From Amycolatopsis sp. CA-126428 (GTDB taxonomy: Bacteria; Actinomycetota; Actinomycetes; Mycobacteriales; Pseudonocardiaceae), in NCBI RefSeq assembly GCF_002904335.1, contig NZ_PPHF01000066.1, forward strand, positions 1-43,418: a stretch of DNA of 43,418 nt, in the 5' to 3' direction. Shown in pieces: positions 26,189 through 34,223 of this stretch (position 1 is the first letter of the stretch; each line of letters starts with the position of its first letter). Position numbers and translations under genes: made by a program. Under the pieces are notes generated by a model. It had not been told where the DNA came from, made no database searches, and saw only the letters and a program-made list of their open reading frames with translations.

Positions 26189-27462
26189 CGGCCCGGACCG
26201 TCCGGCTCGCCTACGGCGAGACCGGTCTCGAGCTCGCCATCGACCCCGCGGTCACCACCGTGGTGACGCCGGTGCACCACCCGGTCACCGAACCCGCGGA
26301 CGTGCCGCTGCGCCGGGCGTTGCGGGCACCGGTCGCCGGGCCGCCGCTGCGCGAGCGGGTGCGGCCGGGCCAGACGGTCGCGATCTCGGCGTGCGACGGA
26401 ACCCGGCCCCAGCCGCGGGGACTGATGATCCCGGCGATCCTCGCCGAACTCGACGGCATCGTCCGGCTCGAAGACGTCGTCATCCTGGTCGCCACCGGCA
26501 CCCACCGCGGCAACTCCGCCGCCGAGCTGCGCGCGATGTTCGGCGACGAGGTCGCCGACACCGTCCGGATCGTCAACCACGACGCCCGCGACCGCGCGAG
26601 CCTCACCTGGCTGGGGCGCCACGGCGACGACGTGCCGGTGTGGCTGAACAGCGAATGGGTGACCGCGGACGTGCGGATCACCACCGGGTTCGTCGAACCG
26701 CACTTCTTCGCCGGCTTTTCGGGCGGCCCCAAACTCGTCGCGCCCGGGCTGGCGGCCCTGGAGACCGTGCTGGTGCTGCACGACGCCCGCCGGATCGGGC
26801 ACCGCGACGCCACCTGGGGGATCACCGAAGGCAATCCCGTGCACGACGACGTCCGCGCGATCGCCGCGGCCACCGGCGTCACCTTCGCCCTCGACGTCAT
26901 CCTCAACCGCGACAAGGCCGTCATCGGGGCCTTCGGCGGCGATCTGCTCGCCATGCACGCGGCCGCGGTCCGCGCCGCCCGCGACGTCGCCATGCGGCCG
27001 GTGCCGGCGCCGTTCGACGTGGTGGTGACGACCAATTCCGGCTATCCCCTCGACCAGAACCTGTACCAGTCGGTCAAAGGGATGTCGGCGGCGCACCGGA
27101 TCACCAAGCCGGGCGGCACGATCGTGTGCGCCGCGGAGTGCCGGGACGGGTTCCCCGACCACGGTTCCTACCGGGAGGTCCTCGCCTCGGCGAGCTCGCC
27201 GGCGGCTCTGCTCGCGGAGATCGCGGCCCGCCCGGTGACCGTGCCCGACCAGTGGCAGGTCCAGATCCAGGCGAAGATCCAGGACGACTGCCGGGTCGTC
27301 ATGCACACCGGCGCGCTGACCGAGGCCGACCTCGCGACGGCGCACCTGACCCGGACCACCGACATCGCGGCCACCGTGGCCGAGGCCCTCGGCCGGGCCG
27401 GGCCGGGCGCGCGGGCCTGTGTCCTCCCCGAAGGTCCCCTGACGATCCCGTACGTCGCATGA
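26185..27462 (+). CDS. larA: LarA-family nickel-pincer racemase (lactate racemase or 2-hydroxyacid epimerase)
   Basis: 425 residues, the usual LarA length. Catalytic residues known from the Lactobacillus plantarum enzyme are all present at nearly identical positions: Asp71 and Arg74 (CDGTRP), His107 (GTHRG), His173 (EPHFFAG), Lys183 (SGGPK, the lysine that carries the pincer cofactor), His199 (VLHDARR), and Tyr294, Gln295, Lys298 (NLYQSVKGM). It interconverts the C2 stereoisomers of a 2-hydroxyacid by hydride transfer. In this operon the fucose pathway makes L-lactate, so lactate is the leading substrate; L-fuconate or another sugar acid is possible since LarA homologues vary. Starts at GTG 26185 with a GTGA overlap to the lactonase. 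Confidence 0.93.
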   Translation: MTARTVRLAYGETGLELAIDPAVTTVVTPVHHPVTEPADVPLRRALRAPVAGPPLRERVRPGQTVAISACDGTRPQPRGLMIPAILAELDGIVRLEDVVILVATGTHRGNSAAELRAMFGDEVADTVRIVNHDARDRASLTWLGRHGDDVPVWLNSEWVTADVRITTGFVEPHFFAGFSGGPKLVAPGLAALETVLVLHDARRIGHRDATWGITEGNPVHDDVRAIAAATGVTFALDVILNRDKAVIGAFGGDLLAMHAAAVRAARDVAMRPVPAPFDVVVTTNSGYPLDQNLYQSVKGMSAAHRITKPGGTIVCAAECRDGFPDHGSYREVLASASSPAALLAEIAARPVTVPDQWQVQIQAKIQDDCRVVMHTGALTEADLATAHLTRTTDIAATVAEALGRAGPGARACVLPEGPLTIPYVA

Positions 27463-28130
27463 GCACCGCCGACCTCGGTTTCGCGCGCGTCGACCTCGAC
27501 CGCGAACACCGCCAAGGACTCCCGGAAGTCGTCTACGGGCCCGGGAAAACCCCCGCGCAGATCGCGGCCATCGTGCGGACGCTGCTCGCGCACAACACCG
27601 GGCCGGTGCTGGTCACCCGCGTCGACGCCGAGCCGGCTCGTGCGGTGCTGGCGGAGGTCCCCGGCGGCCGCTACGCCCCCGGCGCGCGGCTGCTGGCCTG
27701 GCGCCCGGCCCCGGCGACCGCCTTCACGGTCGCGGTGGCCGCGGCCGGGACGTCCGACGGCCCGGTCGCCGAGGAAGCCGCGGAAGTCGCCGCGGCCATC
27801 GGCCTCGCGGTGCGGACGGTCACCGACGTCGGAGTCGCCGGGATCCACCGGCTGCTGGCCGAGGCCGACCGGCTGCGCGAGGCCGACACGGTCATCGTCG
27901 TCGCGGGCATGGAGGGCGCGCTGGCTTCGGCCGTCGGCGGGCTGGTCGCCGGCCCGGTGATCGCCGTGCCCACCTCCACCGGGTACGGCGCGGGCCTCGA
28001 AGGCGTCACCGCGCTGCTGGCGATGCACGCCTCCTGCGCGGCCGGGATCACCGTCGTCAACATCGACTCCGGGTTCGGCGCCGCGATGGCCGCCTTCCGG
28101 CTCGCCCAGGTCCTGCGGAGGTCCCGGTGA
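27459..28130 (+). CDS. larB: LarB, pyridinium-3,5-biscarboxylate synthase for the nickel-pincer cofactor
   Basis: 223 residues. LarB carboxylates and hydrolyses nicotinic acid adenine dinucleotide, the first step of the cofactor pathway. The N-terminal part (VDLDREHRQGLPEVVYGPGK) is typical. The C-terminal half is PurE-like, with GMEGALASAVGGLVAGPVI and PTSTGYGAG followed by the ITVVNIDSGFGAA end. ATG 27459 overlaps the larA stop by 4 bases (ATGA). Confidence 0.93.
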   Translation: MSTADLGFARVDLDREHRQGLPEVVYGPGKTPAQIAAIVRTLLAHNTGPVLVTRVDAEPARAVLAEVPGGRYAPGARLLAWRPAPATAFTVAVAAAGTSDGPVAEEAAEVAAAIGLAVRTVTDVGVAGIHRLLAEADRLREADTVIVVAGMEGALASAVGGLVAGPVIAVPTSTGYGAGLEGVTALLAMHASCAAGITVVNIDSGFGAAMAAFRLAQVLRRSR

Positions 28131-29260
28131 CGATCTGCGTGATCTCACCCTTCACCGGCCTCGCCGGGGACATGCTGCTGGCCGCCCTGGTCGACACCGG
28201 CGCGCCGCTCGAGCGCATCCGGGCCGCCGTCGCCTCCAGCGGGCTGACCGGGTGGGAGCTGCGCGTCCAGTCTCTGCTCACCCACGGGCTGACGGCGGGC
28301 CGCGCGCTCGTGGACGTCACCGACGAAGCCACCAGCCGTCCCGCGGCCGAGCTGATCGCCATGGCCGGGCGGATCGAGCCCGCGCCGGTCGCGGCCCGGG
28401 CGGTCGCCGCGTTGCGGGCGATCGCCGAGGTGGAAGGCAGGCTGCACGGGGAACCTCCCGAGCGCGTCCACCTCCACGAACTCGGCGGGCACGACACGCT
28501 CGTCGACGTCATCGGCGTCTGCGCCGCGCTGGACGCCCTGGAAGTGTCCACTGTGTACTGCGGGGCGCTCCCCCTCGGCACCGGCACCGTCCGCACCGCG
28601 CACGGCGTCCTCCCCTGTCCCGCCCCCGCGACCGCGGCGCTGCTGCAGGGCGCGCGGACGGTCGGGAGCGACCTGGTGGGCGAGACGGTCACGCCCACCG
28701 CGGCCGCGCTGCTGAAGGCCACCGGCGCCCGGTTCGAGCCGCCGCCGGAGTTCCGCCTGCTGGCCACCGGCTACGGCGCGGGCACCCGGACCCTGCCGGA
28801 CCGGCCGAACATCGCCGTCGTGCACCTCGGCGAACCGGTGGACGCCGGGTACCGCACGCTGGTCGTGCTGGAAACGAACCTCGACGACGTCACCGGCGAA
28901 GTCCTCGGGCACGTCGTCGCCGAGCTGCTGGCGGCCGGCGCGCTCGACGCGTGGATCAGCCCGGTGACGATGAAGAAGGGCCGGCCGGCCCACGTCCTGC
29001 ACGTGCTCGCCGAGCCGGAGCACGCCGCCCGGCTCGGGGCCGTGGTCCTCGCCGAAACCGGCAGTCTCGGCTTCCGCGAGTACCCGGTCCGCCGGACCGC
29101 ACTGGAACGGGAGACCGAAACGGTCGACGTCCTCGGGATGCCGGTGCGGCGCAAGCGCGGGCCGCACGGCGCGAAACCCGAGCACGACGACGTCGTGGCC
29201 GCCGCACGCGAACTCGGCCTGCCGGCGCGCGTCGTCGCGACGATCGCCGCGGGGCGCTGA
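28127..29260 (+). CDS. larC: LarC, nickel insertase for the pincer cofactor
   Basis: 377 residues in one uninterrupted frame. LarC inserts nickel in a CTP-dependent step. Motifs: SPFTGLAGDMLLAALVD at the N-terminus, the His-containing VHLHELGGHDTLVD, GTVRTAHGVLPCPAPATAALL, and the C-terminal ETNLDDVTGEVLGH and SPVTMKKGRPAH. In L. plantarum LarC is split and needs a programmed frameshift; here no shift is required. GTG 28127 overlaps larB by 4 bases. Confidence 0.93.
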   Translation: MTICVISPFTGLAGDMLLAALVDTGAPLERIRAAVASSGLTGWELRVQSLLTHGLTAGRALVDVTDEATSRPAAELIAMAGRIEPAPVAARAVAALRAIAEVEGRLHGEPPERVHLHELGGHDTLVDVIGVCAALDALEVSTVYCGALPLGTGTVRTAHGVLPCPAPATAALLQGARTVGSDLVGETVTPTAAALLKATGARFEPPPEFRLLATGYGAGTRTLPDRPNIAVVHLGEPVDAGYRTLVVLETNLDDVTGEVLGHVVAELLAAGALDAWISPVTMKKGRPAHVLHVLAEPEHAARLGAVVLAETGSLGFREYPVRRTALERETETVDVLGMPVRRKRGPHGAKPEHDDVVAAARELGLPARVVATIAAGR

Positions 29261-30063
29261 TGGACTCCACGAGGCTCGTCACCTACCTTGCCGGTGCCGG
29301 CCGGCTCGCGGTGGCGTTCTCCGGCGGCTCCGACTCGGCGCTGGTGCTCGCGGCCGCCGTCCGCGCCCTCGGCCCGGCGGACGTGCTCGCGGTGACGGCG
29401 AACTCCGCGAGCCTGGCCGCGGTGGAACTGGCCGGCGCGCGGAAGATCGCGGCGGACCTCGGGGTCCGCCACCTCACCCCGCCGACCGGCGAGCTGGCCG
29501 AGCCGGGGTATGCGGCCAACGGGCGTCAGCGCTGCTACTTCTGCAAGACCACGGTGCTCACGACGATCGCGGAAGTGGCCGTCGCCCACGGGTTTCCGGC
29601 GCTGGCCACCGGCACGAACGCCGACGACGCCGCCGACCCGTTCCGGCCGGGCATCCGCGCGGGCGACGAACTCGGCGTGCACACCCCGCTGCGCACGCTC
29701 GGCCTGTCCAAAGAGGACGTCCGCGCCATCGCCCGGCGGTGGGGCCTGACCTGGGCGGACAAACCGGCCGCGCCCTGCCTGGCGAGCCGGGTCCGCTACG
29801 GCATCCCGATCACGACGGCCACGCTGGCCCGGATCGAACAGGCCGAAGCGGCGGTACGAGCATTCCTCGACGACCGCGGCCTGCGCTACCGCGACGTGCG
29901 GGTGCGCGACCTCGGCGGCACGGCCCGGATCGAACTCGACGCCACCGTGGCCGCCGGGCTCCACGACGATCCGCGGCTGCTCGACGCCGTGCGGGCACTC
30001 GGGTTCACCGACGCCGCCGTCGCGCCCTTCCGCTCCGGCGCCCTCAACCACGAACCGGGCTGA
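29260..30063 (+). CDS. larE: LarE, ATP-dependent sulfur transferase for the pincer cofactor
   Basis: 267 residues. The PP-loop ATP site is FSGGSDSALV (21-26). LarE puts sulfur into the adenylated pyridinium biscarboxylate. Three cysteines lie at expected active-site positions: Cys92 and Cys95 (RCYFCK) and Cys173 (PCLASR), the last matching the sacrificial cysteine of the L. plantarum enzyme. A three-cysteine set suggests the iron-sulfur, non-sacrificial type. ATG 29260 shares one base with the larC stop. Last gene of the operon; the WYL regulator follows convergently. No larD or nickel transporter gene is in the window. Confidence 0.92.
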   Translation: MDSTRLVTYLAGAGRLAVAFSGGSDSALVLAAAVRALGPADVLAVTANSASLAAVELAGARKIAADLGVRHLTPPTGELAEPGYAANGRQRCYFCKTTVLTTIAEVAVAHGFPALATGTNADDAADPFRPGIRAGDELGVHTPLRTLGLSKEDVRAIARRWGLTWADKPAAPCLASRVRYGIPITTATLARIEQAEAAVRAFLDDRGLRYRDVRVRDLGGTARIELDATVAAGLHDDPRLLDAVRALGFTDAAVAPFRSGALNHEPG

Positions 30064-30082
30064 CCTCCCGGACGCGGAACGC

Positions 30083-31072
30083 TCAGCGGTCGTTCGCCGC
30101 GCGGGTCGCTCGACCCGCCAGGCCGGCGAAAGCGGCCCGCAGCTCCGGCGGCCCGACCACTTCGATCTCGCAGTCGAACCGCAGCAGGCCGGCCGCGAGC
30201 GCCGCCCAGGACCAGGATCCGGTCAGCAGCCGGGTCCTGCCGGGGACGAGCTCCTCGACGATTCCGTCGCCGGCGAACGGTGCCACGTCGGCCGGGGGGC
30301 GGTCGAGGACCACTTCGCCGCGGCACGGCCAGACGTCGGCGGTGGCGGAACCCTTGAACCGGGCGGCGAGGAACGTCGCGACGTCACCGCCCGGTACCTC
30401 CCGCGGGGTGAACCGCGGCCCGTTCGGCACGCGCGGGCGCAGCCGGTCCACGCGGTAGGTCCGCCAATCCTCCCGGACGGCGTCCCAGCCGATCAGGTAC
30501 CACCGTCCGTTCCGGACGACCAGGTGGTGCGGCTGCACCCGGCGCGGCGGCCGGGGCCCCGGGTCCGCCGACGGTGCCTCGTAGTCGAACCGCACTTCCT
30601 CGGTCGCCCGGATCGCCGAGCTCAGCGCGAGCAGGACGTCCGTGCCGACCTGGACCGCGGGACCGCCGGCCGCGGCGATCTCGAGCACGTCGACGCGCTG
30701 CCGCAGCCGCGACGGCATCACCTGGCGCACGGTGGCCAGCGCGCGCAGCGCGGCTTCCTCGATGCCCGCGCCGGTCCCGGCGGCGATCCGCAGCGCCACG
30801 GCGAGCGCGACCGCCTGTTCCTCGTCGAACAACAGGGGCGGCATCCGGCCCCCGGCTTCGAGCCGGTAGCCACCCTCCGGGCCCTTGACCGCCTGGACGG
30901 GATAGCCGAGCTCCCGGAGCCGGTCGACGTCCCGGCGCACGGTCCGGTCGCTGACGCCCAGCCGGTCGGCGAGCAGCGCGCCCGGCCAGTCCCGGCGCGC
31001 CTGCAGCAGGGACAGCAGCGAGAGCAGGCGACCCGAGGTCGCCGTCGAGGAAGCGACCGGCATGACTTCCAT
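30083..31072 (-). CDS. WYL-domain transcriptional regulator (DeoR/HTH_11 type)
   Basis: 329 residues. The N-terminal winged helix (LLADRLGVSDRTVRRDVDRL, ~33-52) is followed by the WYL domain with NGRWYLIGWD and the WCX-type C-terminal region. Such proteins are ligand-sensing activators or repressors in actinobacteria. It is divergent from the small VOC gene, a common pairing, and likely controls it. ATG 31063 is an alternative start with GGAAG just before it. Confidence 0.88.
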   Translation of the reverse strand: MEVMPVASSTATSGRLLSLLSLLQARRDWPGALLADRLGVSDRTVRRDVDRLRELGYPVQAVKGPEGGYRLEAGGRMPPLLFDEEQAVALAVALRIAAGTGAGIEEAALRALATVRQVMPSRLRQRVDVLEIAAAGGPAVQVGTDVLLALSSAIRATEEVRFDYEAPSADPGPRPPRRVQPHHLVVRNGRWYLIGWDAVREDWRTYRVDRLRPRVPNGPRFTPREVPGGDVATFLAARFKGSATADVWPCRGEVVLDRPPADVAPFAGDGIVEELVPGRTRLLTGSWSWAALAAGLLRFDCEIEVVGPPELRAAFAGLAGRATRAANDR

Positions 31073-31173
31073 GGTGCCACGAGAAGCGGACGTTCCCTGG
31101 CCGCTACTGCTGCGATCGTGGCCTGGCCGCCGGAACCCCTCCGACGGCAGGAACCTCGAGAAGGACCGGAACC

Positions 31174-31638
31174 ATGTCGCTCACCGCTGTCGCCCACCTC
31201 AACTTCACCGGCCAGGCCCGCGAGGCGCTCGCCTTCTACCAGTCGGTCTTCGGTGGCCAGGCCACGGTCGTCACCTACGGCGCCTTCGGGCTGCCCGCCG
31301 GGCTGCCCGACACGGACAAGGTGGTGTTCGGCCAGGTCACCGCGGACAACGGCTTCAGCGTGATGGCCTACGACGTCCCCGGCACCGACGGCCCGGCCAC
31401 CCCGGCCGCGCCCAGCACCCACCGCGAAAACGGCACGACGATCACCCGGGAGCCGTTCTTCCTGTCCGTCCGCGGCGCCACCGTCGACGAGGTCTCGCCG
31501 GTGTGGAAGGGCCTCGCCGAGGGCGCGACCGTCATCGAAGAGTTCGGGCCCGCTCAGTGGGCCCCGGCGTTCGGCATGCTGACCGACCGCTTCGGCGTCA
31601 CCTGGATCATCGACGTCGCGGCCGAGTACCGGGGCTGA
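31174..31638 (+). CDS. VOC-superfamily (PhnB/glyoxalase-like) protein
   Basis: 154 residues. Single VOC fold in the PhnB arrangement: LNFTGQAREALAFYQSVFGG at the N-terminus and FGMLTDRFGVTWIIDV at the C-terminus. It has no clear full metal-ligand set, so an enzyme activity cannot be assigned; relatives include antibiotic-binding and isomerase-like proteins. AAGGA lies 8 bases before the ATG. Divergent from the WYL regulator. Confidence 0.85.
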   Translation: MSLTAVAHLNFTGQAREALAFYQSVFGGQATVVTYGAFGLPAGLPDTDKVVFGQVTADNGFSVMAYDVPGTDGPATPAAPSTHRENGTTITREPFFLSVRGATVDEVSPVWKGLAEGATVIEEFGPAQWAPAFGMLTDRFGVTWIIDVAAEYRG

Positions 31639-31674
31639 CGGGATCGGGCGGGGTGCGGCCGCGCACCCCGCTCC

Positions 31675-32616
31675 TCACCGCGACCGGAACGTCTTGCGGT
31701 ACGCGCTCGGGCTGACCCGCACGGTCTGGGCGAACTGGACGCGGAAGTTGCTCGGCGACGGGAACCCGACCTGGCCGGCGATCCGGTCGATCGTGTGGTC
31801 GGTGAGCTCCAGCAGCTCCTGGGCGTGCCGGATGCGCACCCCGGTCAGCCACTGGATCGGGCTCTGCCCGGTCTCGGCGTGGAAGTGCCGGGTCAGCGTG
31901 CGGGTGCTCATGCCCGCCGCGTCGGCGATGTCGGCCAGGGTGAGCGGGCGGTGGGCGTTCTCCTCGATCCACGCGAGCGCCTTCTCCAGCGTCGCGGTCT
32001 GGTACGTCGGGCGGTTGCGGAGGATGTACTGGCCCTGGCCGCCGGTGCGCTGCAGCGGCGCGACGGCGAGCCGGGCGGCGTCGGCGGCGACCGCGGCGCC
32101 GTAGTCGCGCTCCACGATGTGCAGGCACATGTCCAGCCCCGCCGACGCGCCGGCGGAGGTCAGGATCTGGCCGTTGTCGACGTACAGCGCGTCCGGCTCG
32201 ACCCGCACGGCCGGGTACCGGCGGGCCAGCTCGTCGGTGGCGAGCCAGTGCGTGGTCGCCCGCCGCCCGTCGAGCAGGCCGGCCTCGGCGAGGGTGAACG
32301 CGCCGACGCAGATCGAGGCGACCCGCGTTCCGCGCGCGACCGAGGCCCGCAGGAACTCGGCCACGCCGTCCGGGGTCGGCCGGTCCGGGTCGTTCCGCCC
32401 GGGGACGACGACGAGGTCGGCGTGGGCGACCTCGTCGAGCCCCACCTCGACGGCGAGCCGCAGCGGGCCGGCGTCGACCACCGGCTCCGGCCCGGCGACG
32501 ACGATCCGGTACCCGCCGCGGCCGTCCGGCAGCCGGACCCGCCCGAGCGTCTCGATCGGCGTGGCCAGATCGAAGGCGATCACATCGTCGAGGGCCAGCA
32601 CCGCCACCGTGTACAT
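31675..32616 (-). CDS. GlxA-family transcriptional regulator (DJ-1/PfpI plus AraC)
   Basis: 313 residues. The N-terminal DJ-1/PfpI-like domain (~1-170) contains ASICVGAFTLAEAGLLDG with the nucleophile-elbow cysteine. The C-terminal AraC-type double helix-turn-helix (~215-313) contains LTLADIADAAGMSTRTLTRH and the second helix QVGFPSPSNFRVQFAQTVRV. Effectors of this family are often amine or amide metabolites. It is encoded alone, so its target is not evident. Confidence 0.9.
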   Translation of the reverse strand: MYTVAVLALDDVIAFDLATPIETLGRVRLPDGRGGYRIVVAGPEPVVDAGPLRLAVEVGLDEVAHADLVVVPGRNDPDRPTPDGVAEFLRASVARGTRVASICVGAFTLAEAGLLDGRRATTHWLATDELARRYPAVRVEPDALYVDNGQILTSAGASAGLDMCLHIVERDYGAAVAADAARLAVAPLQRTGGQGQYILRNRPTYQTATLEKALAWIEENAHRPLTLADIADAAGMSTRTLTRHFHAETGQSPIQWLTGVRIRHAQELLELTDHTIDRIAGQVGFPSPSNFRVQFAQTVRVSPSAYRKTFRSR

Positions 32617-32674
32617 GCCGCAAAACTACGCCGCCGGCCCGGTGGCCGGATACCGGCGTCCCGTACTGATCTGG

Positions 32675-33571
32675 TCAACCCAGGCTGACGTCCATCGAGC
32701 GGGCCGGGATCGCGTCCAGCGCCGCCAGCGTCTCGCCGTCGAGTTCGATGTCCGCGGTGGCGAGGTTGGCTTCGAGGTGCGCCGCGCTCGCGGTGCCGGG
32801 GATGAGGTGGACGTTCGGGGCGCGGTGCAGCAGCCAGGCCAGGCCGACCTGCGCCGGGGTGTGGCCGAGGGCCTGCGCGGCGGCCCGGACCGCGGGCTCG
32901 TCGGTCACCTTCGGCATCCCGGGGAAGTCGCCGCCCAGCGGGAAGAACGGCACCCAGGCGATGCCCTCCGCGAGACACAGCTCGAGCAGGTCGTCGTCGG
33001 CACGGCCGACGAGGCTGTAGGCGTTCTGCACGCAGGCGATCCCCGCCGGGAGCGCCCGGCGCAGGACGTCGAGGGTGACGGCGCTGAGCCCGATCGCGCC
33101 GATCTTGCCCTCCTCGCGCAGGGCGGTCAGCACCGCGAGCTGGTCGTCGAGGTCGACGAGCTGCTCTCCCTCGGCCAGCACGCCGGGCCGCTGGTCCGCG
33201 CGGCGCAGGTTGACCAGCGGGAGCCGGTCGGCCCCGAGCGCCCGCAGGTTGTCCTCGACGCTCGCGCGCAGCTCTTCGGGCCGTTGCGCCAGGCGGAGCG
33301 GGATCGGGGCGCCGGGGTCGGGGTCGGCGCCGACCTTGGTCGCGACCAGGAGGTCCTCGCCGGACCGGAGGACGTCGCGGATGACTCCGTTGACGAAGCC
33401 GTTGCCGTAGAACTGCGCGGTGTCGACGTGGTCGACGCCGAGCTCGACCGCGCGGCGCAGGAGGGCGACGGCCGCGGCGCGGTCGTCGTGCAGGCGCTCG
33501 AGCTGCATCGCGCCGTAGCCGACGCGGGAGACGGTGCGGCCGGCGAGCGCGGCTCGTGCGGTGGATGGCAT
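32675..33571 (-). CDS. Aldo/keto reductase under TetR control
   Basis: 298 residues from ATG 33571, with AGGA about 11 bases upstream. AKR signatures: VGYGAMQLE, DHVDTAQFYGNG (Asp, Tyr), VATKVG (Lys), and the C-terminal IPGTASAAHLEANLA cofactor loop. The position of the usual catalytic His reads NLRRAD, so that His appears to be missing. It probably reduces a carbonyl compound with NADPH. Divergent from a TetR gene with two palindromes between, so substrate-induced expression is likely. Confidence 0.87.
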   Translation of the reverse strand: MPSTARAALAGRTVSRVGYGAMQLERLHDDRAAAVALLRRAVELGVDHVDTAQFYGNGFVNGVIRDVLRSGEDLLVATKVGADPDPGAPIPLRLAQRPEELRASVEDNLRALGADRLPLVNLRRADQRPGVLAEGEQLVDLDDQLAVLTALREEGKIGAIGLSAVTLDVLRRALPAGIACVQNAYSLVGRADDDLLELCLAEGIAWVPFFPLGGDFPGMPKVTDEPAVRAAAQALGHTPAQVGLAWLLHRAPNVHLIPGTASAAHLEANLATADIELDGETLAALDAIPARSMDVSLG

Positions 33572-33602
33572 GGGGATCCCCGTCCTTGTGCGATGATGGC
33601 AA

Positions 33603-33620
33603 AGCGGAGGAGCCTCCGCT
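33603..33620. promoter_or_regulatory. TetR operator 1, 18-base palindrome
   Basis: AGCGGAGGAGCCTCCGCT is a perfect inverted repeat (8-base arms, AG centre), 32 bases before the aldo/keto reductase start. The flanking GCAAA is mirrored at operator 2. Confidence 0.75.
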
Positions 33621-33640
33621 CGAGCCGACCGTAGCACAAC

Positions 33641-33654
33641 CGGAGGTGCCTCCG
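33641..33654. promoter_or_regulatory. TetR operator 2, overlapping the TetR ribosome site
   Basis: CGGAGGTGCCTCCG is a perfect inverted repeat (6-base arms, TG centre) followed by CTTTGCC, in opposite orientation to operator 1. Its GGAGGT half also serves as the likely ribosome site of the TetR gene, 9 bases before the TTG. Confidence 0.7.
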
Positions 33655-33656
33655 CT

Positions 33657-34223
33657 TTGCCTTCGCCCGAACCCTCCCTCCCCCTGCGCTCGGACGCGCG
33701 CCGCAACCGGGACAAACTCGTCGCGGTGGCGCGCGCCGCGTTCGCCACCGCCGACGGCCCCGTCGCGCTCGAAGCCGTCGCCCGCGAGGCCGGCGTCGGG
33801 ATCGGCACGCTCTACCGGCATTTCCCGACCCGCGAGGCGCTCGTCGAAGCCGTCTACGCGGCGGAACTCGACGACGTCACCGGAAACGCGGCGGCCCTGC
33901 TCGCCGAACTCCCGCCGGAGCAGGCCCTCCGAGCGTGGATGGACCGCTACGCGGCGTTCGTGGCGACCAAGCGCGGAATGGGGGACGTCCTCCGCGCGAG
34001 CGTGGCGTCGGGCCGCATCGCGACGCCCACGACGCGGCGGCGCATCACCGCCGCGATCGGGGCGATCCTCGACGCCGGCGCCGAGGCGGGCACGCTGCGC
34101 GCCGCCGACCCGGAGGACGTGACCCTGCTCCTGCTGGGCGTTTTCCTGTCCACTGTGGACGAGCGCGATCCCGGGCGGACCGGCCGGATGCTCGACCTGA
34201 TCCTCGACGCACTGCGCCGGTGA
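33657..34223 (+). CDS. TetR-family transcriptional regulator
   Basis: 188 residues. The helix-turn-helix lies at ~22-60 (LVAVARAAFA, VAREAGVGIGTLYRHFPTRE), followed by a typical SBP-type ligand domain. The start is TTG 33657: no ATG or GTG is available in frame upstream and homologous sequence begins shortly after. It probably represses the divergent aldo/keto reductase and itself through the two palindromes. Convergent with the GH12 gene with no spacing. Confidence 0.88.
   Translation: MPSPEPSLPLRSDARRNRDKLVAVARAAFATADGPVALEAVAREAGVGIGTLYRHFPTREALVEAVYAAELDDVTGNAAALLAELPPEQALRAWMDRYAAFVATKRGMGDVLRASVASGRIATPTTRRRITAAIGAILDAGAEAGTLRAADPEDVTLLLLGVFLSTVDERDPGRTGRMLDLILDALRR

Noticed and set aside
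32580..33821. Long minus-strand frame spanning the aldo/keto reductase and the next gene's start
   Set aside because: Arg/Pro-rich shadow; the AKR motifs lie in a different phase.
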